This document shows, piece after piece, positions 54,521 through 63,108 of a DNA stretch of 64,000 nucleotides. The notes under the pieces were generated by a model, which ran no database searches, was not told the origin of the DNA, and was given only the letters and a program-made list of their open reading frames with translations. This DNA is from Methanomassiliicoccales archaeon. GTDB taxonomy: Archaea; Thermoplasmatota; Thermoplasmata; Methanomassiliicoccales; UBA472. Numbering within the stretch: position 1 is the first letter of the stretch; every line of letters starts with the position of its first letter. The DNA lies in NCBI GenBank assembly GCA_026394395.1, contig JAPKYK010000003.1, forward strand, positions 324,547 through 388,546, in the 5' to 3' direction. The position numbers were made by a program, and so were the translations under genes.

Positions 54521-56358
54521 CCTTTTACCTCCTGCATGATGGCGGCCTTACCTTCAGCCAGCAGTTGCTCGTCTGAGTAGTGGTTCATGAAAATGGCGTT
54601 CTCCGGACAGCTAGCTCCGCAATTGCCGCAGCCTTTGCAGGCGGCCAACGTCACTTCGGCCTTACCTGACTCGTTCTTCCTTATGGCACTGTAGGGACAG
54701 ATCTCTATGCATGTCCCGCAGCCGCTGCACTTGTCGGGATTGACATAAGAGACCAAGGCCTCAGGCTGGACGAATCCACGCATCAATGGGATGGATGCCC
54801 TTGATGCCGCTGCCATGCCTTGGCAAACCGCTTCAGGTATGTCCGCTGGTCCTTTGCAGGTTCCGGCCACATAGATACCATCGGTGGCGAAATCCACCGG
54901 CCTTAGTTTGACATGCGCTTCCAGGAAGAAGCCTTCCTGCCCCAGAGGTACTTTGAGCATCTTGGAGATTTTAGAGGCGTCGGACTGGGCGACCAGTGGT
55001 GTGGAGAGCACTATCAGGTCCACCGGCATCTTTCTTCGCAGCTGTAAGGTCTCGTGCCAGTAATCTATTGTTAGCTTCCCGTCCTCCATGCCCACCTGGG
55101 GCATGTTCTGAGGCGTGTATCTGACGAAACGGACCTTCTTTTCCCTGGTCTTGTTGAACATCAGTTCGTGTTCCACACCATAGGACATGATGTCACGGTT
55201 GAAGATCACGATATCCATCTTCGGTCCGGCGGAAGCGGACTCTCCCTCTTCCTCCTCAGCACCGCGCCTTCCCCTCCTACCACGTCTTTTCTCCCCAGCC
55301 TCGGCGGGGACGACCTTCTCGGCATGATCCTCCTCAACCTTGCCAGTCTCAGGTAGGCCCAGAATGTTCCCGTGGTTCTCAGCAAGGTTCAAGGCAGTCT
55401 TGATGGCCACATTGCAGCAGATCCTGGAGCAGTAGGATTTGACCTGTCCCCTGGACCCCACGCATTGAATGAAGGCAACGCTGCTCATCTTGGGCAATTT
55501 CTTGCTCTTTGCCAACTTCTCGAACTCGGTGAGGGTTATCACATTGTCGTACTTTTTGTAGCCGTAAAGGCCTTCCGGGATGTATTCCTGTGCACCCGAT
55601 GCCAATACGATGGTTCCCACGGCCTCCTTTTTCAACTTGCCCTTGGTGTCGATGGTGATCTCGTAGTTCCCTACGAACCCTTCCACATTGACGACCTCCG
55701 AATTCGTGAGCACCTGTACGTTCGGGTTGCCCTTCACCCGGTCGATCATGGGCTTCAGCATCGCATCTGCTTCCTGCCTGCCCTGATAGACGCAGCTCAA
55801 GTTCTTGACGAATCCTCCCAGTTCGTTCTGCTTCTCCACTAATGTTACTGGGAAGCCCTGGTCAGCTATGGCGGCGGCTGCCGATAGGCCTGCAACTCCG
55901 CCCCCTATAACTACTGCGGATTGTGTGACTGGGACCTTAATCTCATTCTGACTCTGCAGAAGGCCCGCCCTGGCCACGCCCATTCTAATGAGGTCCTTGG
56001 CCTTCTCCGTAGCCTTATCCTTCTCCTTCATGTGAACCCAGGAGCACTGGTCCCGGATGTTCACGAAGGTGAATAGATACTTGTTGAGGCCTGCCTCTTC
56101 ACAGACGCCTTGGAACAAGGGGGCATGCGTCCTGGGGGTGCAGGCCGCAACTATTACGCGATTCAGGTTATGCTCCTTGATCGAATCCCTGATGCAACTC
56201 AGACCGTCCTCTGCGCAAGTAAACAGATTGCGGGTGGCGAAGACCACATCCGGCAGGGTTTTGGCATACTCCACTATAGCTGGAACATCTACGAATCCGG
56301 CGATGTTCGAGCCACAGTGGCAGACGAATACTCCGATTCGCTTCTCTTCGTCGTTCAT
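54517..56358 (-). CDS. hdrA: HdrA-like protein, C-terminal module of a split double HdrA
   Basis: 613 residues, equal in domains to half 2 of the fused proteins: N-terminal domain RIGVFVCHCGSN, AACTPRTHAPLF, RDQCSW; FAD domain AVVIGGGVAGLSAAAAIA; C-terminal ferredoxin motifs CSGCGTCIEIC and CKGCGNCGASC. Between ~330 and 381 it has an insertion absent from its relatives, with the low-complexity charged run EKRRGRRGRRG then AEEEEGE. The start ATG overlaps the stop of the N-module gene (ATGA), so both halves are coupled in translation and probably bind each other. It gives the third double HdrA of the operon. Confidence 0.92.
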   Translation of the reverse strand: MNDEEKRIGVFVCHCGSNIAGFVDVPAIVEYAKTLPDVVFATRNLFTCAEDGLSCIRDSIKEHNLNRVIVAACTPRTHAPLFQGVCEEAGLNKYLFTFVNIRDQCSWVHMKEKDKATEKAKDLIRMGVARAGLLQSQNEIKVPVTQSAVVIGGGVAGLSAAAAIADQGFPVTLVEKQNELGGFVKNLSCVYQGRQEADAMLKPMIDRVKGNPNVQVLTNSEVVNVEGFVGNYEITIDTKGKLKKEAVGTIVLASGAQEYIPEGLYGYKKYDNVITLTEFEKLAKSKKLPKMSSVAFIQCVGSRGQVKSYCSRICCNVAIKTALNLAENHGNILGLPETGKVEEDHAEKVVPAEAGEKRRGRRGRRGAEEEEGESASAGPKMDIVIFNRDIMSYGVEHELMFNKTREKKVRFVRYTPQNMPQVGMEDGKLTIDYWHETLQLRRKMPVDLIVLSTPLVAQSDASKISKMLKVPLGQEGFFLEAHVKLRPVDFATDGIYVAGTCKGPADIPEAVCQGMAAASRASIPLMRGFVQPEALVSYVNPDKCSGCGTCIEICPYSAIRKNESGKAEVTLAACKGCGNCGASCPENAIFMNHYSDEQLLAEGKAAIMQEVKG

Positions 56359-57671
56359 GCGGTTACCTTCCTTTGTATTAGATCTTCGGTTGCTTTAGCC
56401 GCCGCGGCCGAGCCTGTGGTCACTGATTCTGGTATGTCCATCGGACCCGCGCAATACCCGGCCAAATATACTCCCGGTCGGGATGAGTTGACAGGGTTGA
56501 AGGTGTGGTCCTGCACCTTGAAGAACCCGAACTCGTCTAGTTCCACTCCTAAAGTTTTAGCCAACGGTACGTTCTTATCGGAAGGCACCAGGGAAGTGGC
56601 AAGCACCACCATGTCGACCTCCCTCTGTTGCGATTTGCCTCCGATATCGAAAGAGACTATTGGGTTCCCGCCCTCGGTCTGGCTTTGAACAGTGGCATCG
56701 GAGTTGACGTATTCGACGCCGTAGTCCTTCTTCGCCCTTTCCACATACTCGTTGAATCCTTTGGCGCAGGCCCTCATGTCCTTGTAGAAAATCGTGCACT
56801 TTATCCCTTCGATGTGCTCCCTGGCCAACATGGACTCCTTGGTGGAATGCATGCAGCATACGGAACAGCAGTAGGGATGCCCGGTCTGCAGGTTTCTGGA
56901 ACCCACACATTGGATATAGGCGATGGTCTTGGGTTCCTTACTGTCCGATCTCCTCTGGATGTGCCCGTGGGTCGGGCCCGCTGCATTGATGATCCTCTCG
57001 TACTGCATGGCGGTGAACACGTTCGGGAACTTCCCGTAGCCGTATTCTGTCGATGGCGTGGGGTCCCATACGTCGAACCCGGTGGCCACCACGACCGCGC
57101 CCACGTCGAGCTCCATCGTGATGTCCTTCATCTCATAATCGATGGCCTCGCGCTTGCAGATCTTCTTGCAGACCCCGCATTTGCCCTCCGTGAGGAATTT
57201 GCAGTTATTAGGATCAATGACGGCCACCCTTGGAACGGCTTGCATGAAGGGCATGTATATCGCTCTCCGGGTGGTCAATCCCTGCTCCCAAGTGTTGGTG
57301 AGCCCTTTAGTGGGGCACTTCTCTAGACAATCCCCACATCCGGTGCATTTGTCCTCAATGACGTATCTCGCCTTCTTGCGGACCTTGGCTTTGAAATCCC
57401 CTCTGGAACCCTCCAGCTCCACCAACTCTGACATTGTCAAGACGTTGATATTGGGATGACCGAAGCAATCGGCCATCTTTGGGGCCAGGATGCAAATCGA
57501 ACAATCATTGGTAGGAAAGGTCTTGTCCAGCTGGGCCATGCGGCCGCCGATGCTGGGCTCCTTCTCGACCAAGTAGACAGTTATACCCTTGTCCGCCAGG
57601 TCCAAAGAGGCTTGTATGCCTGCCACTCCTCCTCCAATCACTAGTACAGAACTCATCATCTTTTCGCCCAT
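56355..57671 (-). CDS. HdrA-like protein, N-terminal module of a split double HdrA
   Basis: 438 residues from ATG 57671 (GGGAGG eight bases upstream; longer frame to 57716 rejected). It equals half 1 of the fused proteins: VLVIGGGVAGIQASLDLA, FPTNDCSICILAPK, inserted ferredoxin with CTGCGDCLEKCP and CKFLTEGKCGVCKKIC (spacing C-x7-C-x2-C-x3-C, as in many HdrA), then FIQCVGSR-like YIQCVGSRN and the C-terminal flavin segment PGVYLAGYCAGPMDIPESV. It ends where the fused proteins continue with a linker. It is a stand-alone FAD and iron-sulfur module. Confidence 0.92.
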   Translation of the reverse strand: MGEKMMSSVLVIGGGVAGIQASLDLADKGITVYLVEKEPSIGGRMAQLDKTFPTNDCSICILAPKMADCFGHPNINVLTMSELVELEGSRGDFKAKVRKKARYVIEDKCTGCGDCLEKCPTKGLTNTWEQGLTTRRAIYMPFMQAVPRVAVIDPNNCKFLTEGKCGVCKKICKREAIDYEMKDITMELDVGAVVVATGFDVWDPTPSTEYGYGKFPNVFTAMQYERIINAAGPTHGHIQRRSDSKEPKTIAYIQCVGSRNLQTGHPYCCSVCCMHSTKESMLAREHIEGIKCTIFYKDMRACAKGFNEYVERAKKDYGVEYVNSDATVQSQTEGGNPIVSFDIGGKSQQREVDMVVLATSLVPSDKNVPLAKTLGVELDEFGFFKVQDHTFNPVNSSRPGVYLAGYCAGPMDIPESVTTGSAAAAKATEDLIQRKVTA

Positions 57672-57672
57672 T

Positions 57673-58905
57673 TTATTCGCCTCCCTTAATATTCTCCGTT
57701 TTGCTGAGATTCCCAACTACTTGACTTATATTTTGTCCTACGGACATTTTCTCCGTAGCCCCTTTCAGTTGCTCGGCTATAAAATTATTGAAATCTCTAA
57801 CGACTAACTCGACGTTCTCGAGTTCCGCAGGCTTCTTTTCCATCGATAGCATGCAATTGTAGTGAATGAGGCATTTCGGGCAGAAGGTGAGCATTACACC
57901 AGTATTCGTACCCTTGGCCTCTATCAGCCTTTCCAGTTGCATTTTTCTGGAGACTTCACTGCAACTCGCGAAGGCACTGACTCCGCAACAGATTGCCTTT
58001 TCTCTGATGCTGGGCATTTCCACAAGTTCAACGTTCATTGCCTTGAGAAGTTCCCGAGGCTCATCATAGTAGCCCATGTGCCTTCCCATCCTGCATGAAT
58101 CGTGATATGTGACCTTCACATTGGACTCCTTGAAATCCAGCTTACCTTGTTCAATCAAATCGAGCAGGTATTCAGAAATATGTTTGACCTCGAAGCCCAA
58201 GTCCCCTAAAAAGTCCTTATAATCTATGCTGAAAGTTCGGAAGCCCTCAGCACAGGAGAACACCACGGTCTTTGCTCCCGTCGCCCTTATCGTCTCAACA
58301 TTCTTTTTCATTAGTTCTTTGAAGACGGCCTCATTACCAGACCATATAAGGTCGTGACCGCAGCAGACCTCGTCATTGCTGACCACCGGCTCGATTCCTG
58401 CGGCATTGAGGATCTTGACCACGCTCGCCGGGACCTTCTTCAGCTCCGCGGCCTTGTCTTTGAACTGGATACCCAGCTGGTACGTGCACCCTGTGAAGTA
58501 ATAGACTTCTCCCTTGTCCTTCACCTTCAGATCATCCGTCAGCCAGACCAGCCTGTTCTGCTTCTGCCCTTTCCCGGTCAGGCGTTGCATCGTATGAATC
58601 GCCCCAGCCTCACTGCAGAGCGGAATATTGTCCATTTCGATAGCTTCTGCCCTCATCCTCTGGATGAAGCCTGAGAAGTCCACCTTATACGGGCACATGT
58701 CATTGCAGATTTCACAGGTGATGCAGGACCAGATGTCCTTATCGGACTTGACCTCTGCTTCCATGCCCGCCTGAGCCTTGACCACGATTAGTCTTGGCGC
58801 GAAGTTGGGGTTCAGCTTCGCCACGGGGCAGAGGCTGGTGCATTTTCCACACTCTACACAATCAAATGCACCTGCGTCCTCGATGATCGTTTCAATCTTG
58901 GTCAT
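57673..58905 (-). CDS. HdrC-HdrB (HdrD-like) fusion with one degenerate CCG domain
   Basis: 410 residues. The HdrC-like N-terminus has two cluster motifs, Cys 16/19/22/26 and Cys 61/64/67/71. Two CCG domains follow. The second is complete: Cys 271, Cys 306-307, and Cys 342-x2-Cys 345. The first has Cys 140 and Cys 181-182, but the last pair reads CAEG (218-221), so one ligand is lost. In HdrB and HdrD both CCG sites bind noncubane [4Fe-4S] clusters where CoM-S-S-CoB is split; with one site only, this protein may reduce something else, as in DsrK- or GlpC-like relatives. Start ATG 58905 overlaps the mvhD stop (ATGA). Confidence 0.9.
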   Translation of the reverse strand: MTKIETIIEDAGAFDCVECGKCTSLCPVAKLNPNFAPRLIVVKAQAGMEAEVKSDKDIWSCITCEICNDMCPYKVDFSGFIQRMRAEAIEMDNIPLCSEAGAIHTMQRLTGKGQKQNRLVWLTDDLKVKDKGEVYYFTGCTYQLGIQFKDKAAELKKVPASVVKILNAAGIEPVVSNDEVCCGHDLIWSGNEAVFKELMKKNVETIRATGAKTVVFSCAEGFRTFSIDYKDFLGDLGFEVKHISEYLLDLIEQGKLDFKESNVKVTYHDSCRMGRHMGYYDEPRELLKAMNVELVEMPSIREKAICCGVSAFASCSEVSRKMQLERLIEAKGTNTGVMLTFCPKCLIHYNCMLSMEKKPAELENVELVVRDFNNFIAEQLKGATEKMSVGQNISQVVGNLSKTENIKGGE

Positions 58906-59324
58906 TTGGCTCCCCCCATCAGAGGACTTGGGCCTATCGCCTTGAGTTCCTTTACGAACTCATGCATGGTCTCGGCGAACTTTCGTCCCTCGGAAGCAGA
59001 GATCCATTCCAATCTCAATCTCTTTTTCTCAATCCCCAGGACGTCCAGGAGTTCGCTCGTCATGGCGACCTTTTCTTGTGCCCTCTCGTTTCCCGAAATG
59101 TAGTGACAGCATCCAATGTGACATCCAGCTATGAGCACTCCATCGGCGCCAAGCTCGAACGCTCTCAATACGAACTCAGGCTCCAGCCTGCCGGTGCACA
59201 TGACCCTTATGATCCTTGCGTTTGGAGGATATTGCAACCTGCTCACTCCAGCCAAGTCGGCCCCGGCATAGGAGCACCAATTACAACAGAACGCGACTAT
59301 CTTCGGTTCCACTTCGGTTATCAC
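58902..59324 (-). CDS. mvhD: MvhD-like iron-sulfur protein (copy 3)
   Basis: 140 residues from a GTG at 59324 whose GTGA overlaps the hdrA stop; the longer frame to 59390 would run into hdrA. IVAFCCNWCSYAGADLAG, RVMCTGRLEPEFVLRAF and AGCHIGCCHYISGNER (an added Cys) are MvhD motifs, and LEWISASEG closes it. It lies between a fused HdrA and the HdrC-HdrB fusion, so it probably links those two. Confidence 0.92.
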   Translation of the reverse strand: MITEVEPKIVAFCCNWCSYAGADLAGVSRLQYPPNARIIRVMCTGRLEPEFVLRAFELGADGVLIAGCHIGCCHYISGNERAQEKVAMTSELLDVLGIEKKRLRLEWISASEGRKFAETMHEFVKELKAIGPSPLMGGAK

Positions 59325-62300
59325 TTTACCGCCTCCACGAGACAGGTCTCGACCATTGCAAGAATCTGCTTGTCGGTGAAATTCTGACAACTGATTGCTC
59401 CGTTACAGCAAGCCACGGCGCAGGCGCCACAGCCCTTGCACAGCGCTGGATTGATTCTTGATTTGAAAACCCCAGGGGCGACCTCCTGCACTGTTGCCGC
59501 CGAGAACTTACACACTGCCTCGCATCTGCCACATCCCCTGCACTTGGACTCGTCCACCGTGCTTACGTGTGCTATGCTTTCCATGACATCCTTGGATATC
59601 ACCGTCATTGCTCTCGCAGCTGCTCCGGACGCCTGGGCAATACTCTCTTCCATGAACTTGGGCCAGTGTGCCAGACCAGCCAGGAAGACTCCTTGTTTGG
59701 CGAAGTCCACGGGCCTGAGCTTCATATGAGCTTCCAAGAAGAACTTATCCTTGCTGAGGGGGATTTTGAGTATCCTGGCCAGTTCTATGTTGCCATCTGG
59801 CTGTCCGATACCTGTGCTCAGTACCACCACATCGGGATGCAACTGGACTTTTTCTCCTAGGATAACGTCCTTGACCTGCACACAGAGTGTATTATCGTGT
59901 TTCTCCACATGCGGGTATCCTTCCTCAGGGAAACGAATGAATTTCACTCCCATCTTGCCAGCCATAGTGTAGTAATCTTCTTTGAATCCGTAAGTTCGGA
60001 TATCCTTGTGGAGAATGTAGACTGCCGTTCCAGGACTTTTCTTCTTGATGTTTATCGCGTTCTTGATCGCCGTCGTGCAACAAACCCTGCTGCAGTAAGG
60101 AACTTGCTCGTTCCTCGAACCGACGCACTGGATCATGACCACGGTCTTGGCATCCAGGGGTTTCTCCGCCATACGCTTTGCCAACTCCAGCTGGGTCATG
60201 ACTCGCTCGTCCTGACCGTACAAGTACTCAGTTGGCTTGTACTCCTCTCCCCCAGTGGCAACTACAATGGCGCCCGTGTCGATCTCTCCGCTTGGCATCT
60301 TGATCTTAAAGTTACCCACGAAACCTGTAATGTCATCAATCTTGGCGCCAAGATGGACCGTGATCTTATCGTTCGAAGTCACTTTTGATATTAACTCCTC
60401 TGCGATCATTCTGCCTGTCTTTCCGTCTTCCTCCAGGTACAGTCTTTTGGCGTTCCCACCAAGGGCATCGGATCTCTCCAGAAGATCCACTTTGAAACCT
60501 TGGGCAGCGATGTCCAAAGCCGCTGTGAGTCCAGCGATTCCCCCTCCGATGATCGTTGCGGTATGTCCGACATTGAACTTAGAACGACTCAGAGGGCCGA
60601 TGAGCCGGGATTTTGCCACGGCCATTCTTACCAGGTCCATAGATTTCTGAGTGGCCTTCTCCGGTTCGTTTCGGTGCACCCAAGAACAATGGTCCCGGAT
60701 GTTCGCCATCTCGAACAAATACGGGTTCAGACCCGCTTCCTCGATAGTGCTCTGGAACAACGGCTCGTGCGTTCTGGGGGTGCAGGAAGCGACTACCACT
60801 CTGTTCAAGTTTAGCTCCTTGATCCTCTGCTTAATCCTCTCCTGGAAGTCGGCGGAACAGGTGTACCTACCTTCCTCCGCATGAACGACATTGGGCAGGG
60901 TCTTGGCATATTCCACCACCCTTGGTACGTCGACTGTGGCGAGGATGTTAATACCACAATCGCAAACAAAGACGCCGATCCTTGGTTCCTTTCCCTCAAC
61001 CGATATTTGAGCGATCTCGGTCTTTTTATGGTGGACACGATTCGTGCAAACGTGTGCTCCTGCCTTGGAAGCGGCGCCCGAAGCTTCAGCGACTGACTGA
61101 GGGATGTCCTTCGGGGCACCGAATGTCCCGGTCACATAGACACCCTTCCGGGAAGTGGCCAAGGGGTTGGAGACGCTGGTCTCCGCGAAGCCGTATTTGT
61201 TCAGTTTGATGCCCATGACCTTGGACAGCTCTTGCGCTGAAGCTGGCGGTTTGAAGCCGACGGACAGCACTACCAAATCGAACTCCTCTGATATCTTCTC
61301 CGTGCCGTGAGAGTAGTGGACGATGAGGTTCTTAGTCTCGGGAACCTCCTCGACCGAGGCGACCCTGGAGCTGCGCAGCATCCTTATGCCATAATCGTTC
61401 TCCGCACTGTTCCGGTAGTCCTCGAACTCCTTGCCGTAGGCGCGAATGTCCATGAAGAATATGGTGGGCTTAAGGCCTGCGGTGTGCTCGCCGGCGATGA
61501 TGCTCTGCTTGATGGCGGACATGCAGCAAATACTTGAGCAGTAGTTGTTCCCCACTTTCGCGTCCCTCGACCCGACGCATTGCAGGAACGCCACCTTGGC
61601 GGGGGTCTTGTTGTCCGACGGTCTGATAATATGTCCCTGGTAGGGACCGGTGGCCGAGAGAATCCTTTCAAACTCGAGGGAGGTGACGACGTTCTTGTAC
61701 TCACCGTAGCCGTACTCCTTCTTCAGCTTAGCGTTGAAGACCTCACCGCCCGGAGCAAGGACGATCGCCCCGACTTGGATCTTCTCTATTGTTTCTTTCT
61801 GCTCGAAATCGACCGCGTCCGCCGGGCATACCTTCTTGCAGTTGCCGCATTTTTTATTTATAAGGTAAAAGCACTTCTTGGCGTCGATGGAATATTTCAT
61901 CGGCACGGCTTGCGCGTAAGGGACATAAATCGCCTTTCTCTGGACCATGCCTACATCGTACTCGTTGTCTACTTTCGACGGGCATTTCTCGACACACAGC
62001 CCACAACCCACGCATCGGTCCTCACGAACATAACGAGGGTTCCTTCTTAATGTGACGACGAAGTTGGGCGCCTCCCCCTCGACGGCGATCACATCCGTCA
62101 GCGTCATCATCTTAATCATTGGGTTCCTTCCGGCCTCGACAAGCTTAGGAGAAAGGATGCACAAGGAACAGTCATTCGTCGGGAACGTCTTGTCCAGCTG
62201 AGACATGATTCCCCCTATGCTCGCTTTGCTTTCTATTAAATATACCTTAAATCCAGATTCGGCTAAATCCAAGGCAGACTGGACGCCGGAGATGCCTCCG

Positions 62301-62335
62301 CCGACCACCATCACTGCACCTTCTTGATTGGTCAT
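59321..62335 (-). CDS. hdrA: fused double HdrA protein (copy 1)
   Basis: 1004 residues from ATG 62335; the frame extends to 62416 but the conserved MVVGGGISGVQSALDLA starts right here. Half 1 has FPTNDCSLCILSPK and an inserted ferredoxin with Cys 108/111/114/118 and 155/163/166/170. Half 2 starts near 450: N-domain cysteines 458, 460, 493, 518 and 550, second FAD motif IIGGGIAGL near 596-604, and C-terminal ferredoxin Cys 932/935/938/942 and 966/969/972/976, the last motif with Cys instead of the usual Pro after it. Probably the upstream duplicate of the gene at 50732-53746 (same length and layout). First large gene of the operon. Confidence 0.93.
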   Translation of the reverse strand: MTNQEGAVMVVGGGISGVQSALDLAESGFKVYLIESKASIGGIMSQLDKTFPTNDCSLCILSPKLVEAGRNPMIKMMTLTDVIAVEGEAPNFVVTLRRNPRYVREDRCVGCGLCVEKCPSKVDNEYDVGMVQRKAIYVPYAQAVPMKYSIDAKKCFYLINKKCGNCKKVCPADAVDFEQKETIEKIQVGAIVLAPGGEVFNAKLKKEYGYGEYKNVVTSLEFERILSATGPYQGHIIRPSDNKTPAKVAFLQCVGSRDAKVGNNYCSSICCMSAIKQSIIAGEHTAGLKPTIFFMDIRAYGKEFEDYRNSAENDYGIRMLRSSRVASVEEVPETKNLIVHYSHGTEKISEEFDLVVLSVGFKPPASAQELSKVMGIKLNKYGFAETSVSNPLATSRKGVYVTGTFGAPKDIPQSVAEASGAASKAGAHVCTNRVHHKKTEIAQISVEGKEPRIGVFVCDCGINILATVDVPRVVEYAKTLPNVVHAEEGRYTCSADFQERIKQRIKELNLNRVVVASCTPRTHEPLFQSTIEEAGLNPYLFEMANIRDHCSWVHRNEPEKATQKSMDLVRMAVAKSRLIGPLSRSKFNVGHTATIIGGGIAGLTAALDIAAQGFKVDLLERSDALGGNAKRLYLEEDGKTGRMIAEELISKVTSNDKITVHLGAKIDDITGFVGNFKIKMPSGEIDTGAIVVATGGEEYKPTEYLYGQDERVMTQLELAKRMAEKPLDAKTVVMIQCVGSRNEQVPYCSRVCCTTAIKNAINIKKKSPGTAVYILHKDIRTYGFKEDYYTMAGKMGVKFIRFPEEGYPHVEKHDNTLCVQVKDVILGEKVQLHPDVVVLSTGIGQPDGNIELARILKIPLSKDKFFLEAHMKLRPVDFAKQGVFLAGLAHWPKFMEESIAQASGAAARAMTVISKDVMESIAHVSTVDESKCRGCGRCEAVCKFSAATVQEVAPGVFKSRINPALCKGCGACAVACCNGAISCQNFTDKQILAMVETCLVEAVK

Positions 62336-62583
62336 TCCACTTCCCTCCCTCTCTGGTCTTGATCCATAGAAAGCAATTCTATCTGTGGTATCCTTAAAAG
62401 GAACGATGGGGCACAACCTTTCTCTGCGACCCTTTGGTTCATTAAATCATTTCCTTCATGGATCAGCTTTTTCTCCCCCCACAATTCATCCAGTCGCAAA
62501 TAATGTGAGCTTGCCCAACGCCATACCCCATTTCCTTCGCATACAAAGGGCACTTTGGTCTTAAACATCATCTGCTTCACCAT
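62332..62583 (-). CDS. small ORF leading the hdr/mvh operon (83 codons)
   Basis: Not recognised. It starts 12-15 bases below the probable transcript start and its stop overlaps the hdrA ATG (ATGA), the same coupling used by most genes of this operon. The protein has aromatic and cysteine residues (VPFVCEGNGVWRWASSHYLR) and a charged second half. It may be a real subunit or regulatory leader peptide, or a chance frame in a long 5' leader. No other frame fills this stretch. Confidence 0.45.
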   Translation of the reverse strand: MVKQMMFKTKVPFVCEGNGVWRWASSHYLRLDELWGEKKLIHEGNDLMNQRVAEKGCAPSFLLRIPQIELLSMDQDQRGREVE

Positions 62584-62618
62584 GAAATACCGGCTTACCC
62601 GGGGTAGGAAACCTTACC

Positions 62619-62628
62619 ATATATATGA
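62619..62628 (-). promoter_or_regulatory. promoter of the hdr/mvh operon
   Basis: CATATATATG, a perfect inverted TATA box that would start the minus-strand transcript near 62596. It is the only good TATA element above the operon; the genes below overlap or lie within 34 bp of each other, so it likely serves all of them. Confidence 0.55.
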
Positions 62629-63108
62629 TTAACGATTTTGTTCTCGATAAGAATGTTTATATTTTGACATTTTATAATTCTTTTCGATGATTTTAATATA
62701 AACATCGGATTACTCGTTTCTCATTATCGCATATAATTACTTCGATTTTTCACTGCTGACTCGTGACTTCAATGACTGTGGCAACCAATCCAGTCATCTT
62801 CCTTGAACAGCTGGAGAATAGATTAGACCAAATTTAAATATTTTATTAATAATATTTATAACAATATAATTTAATAATTATTAAAATCACTTAGGCCGAC
62901 AAAGTGTAAGGTTGAATTTTATACAAGGCTGATTATATATTATCGGCGCCTCTCGGAGGGAGTAAGACTAAAATATAAGTGAAATTTGTATGTATGACTG
63001 TTAGTGATAATGAGCGTAAGGCTAGGGATGAAATAGTTCCCTGATGACTCAAATCACTATCGAAGAAATGCGATGTTTTAATTTTCCTTGACAAAAAGGT
63101 TGGATTGC
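62629..63108. promoter_or_regulatory. AT-rich divergent regulatory region between two hdrA loci
   Basis: About 480 bp without a convincing gene and by far the most AT-rich stretch in the window; 62817-62890 is almost pure A and T, made of short mixed tracts such as ATTTTATTAATAATATTTATAA. Several TATA-like elements face right (for example ATTATATATTATC, 62932-62944, and AATATAAG, 62971-62978). The last, before the HdrA-like gene, is TTTTAATTTT (about 63075-63084). Confidence 0.5.

Noticed and set aside
56355-56358. Frameshift that breaks a single fused HdrA gene
   Set aside because: The ATGA overlap, a good start and the clean domain border match the coupling of all other genes in the operon, so a true split is more likely. 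A read error cannot be fully excluded.
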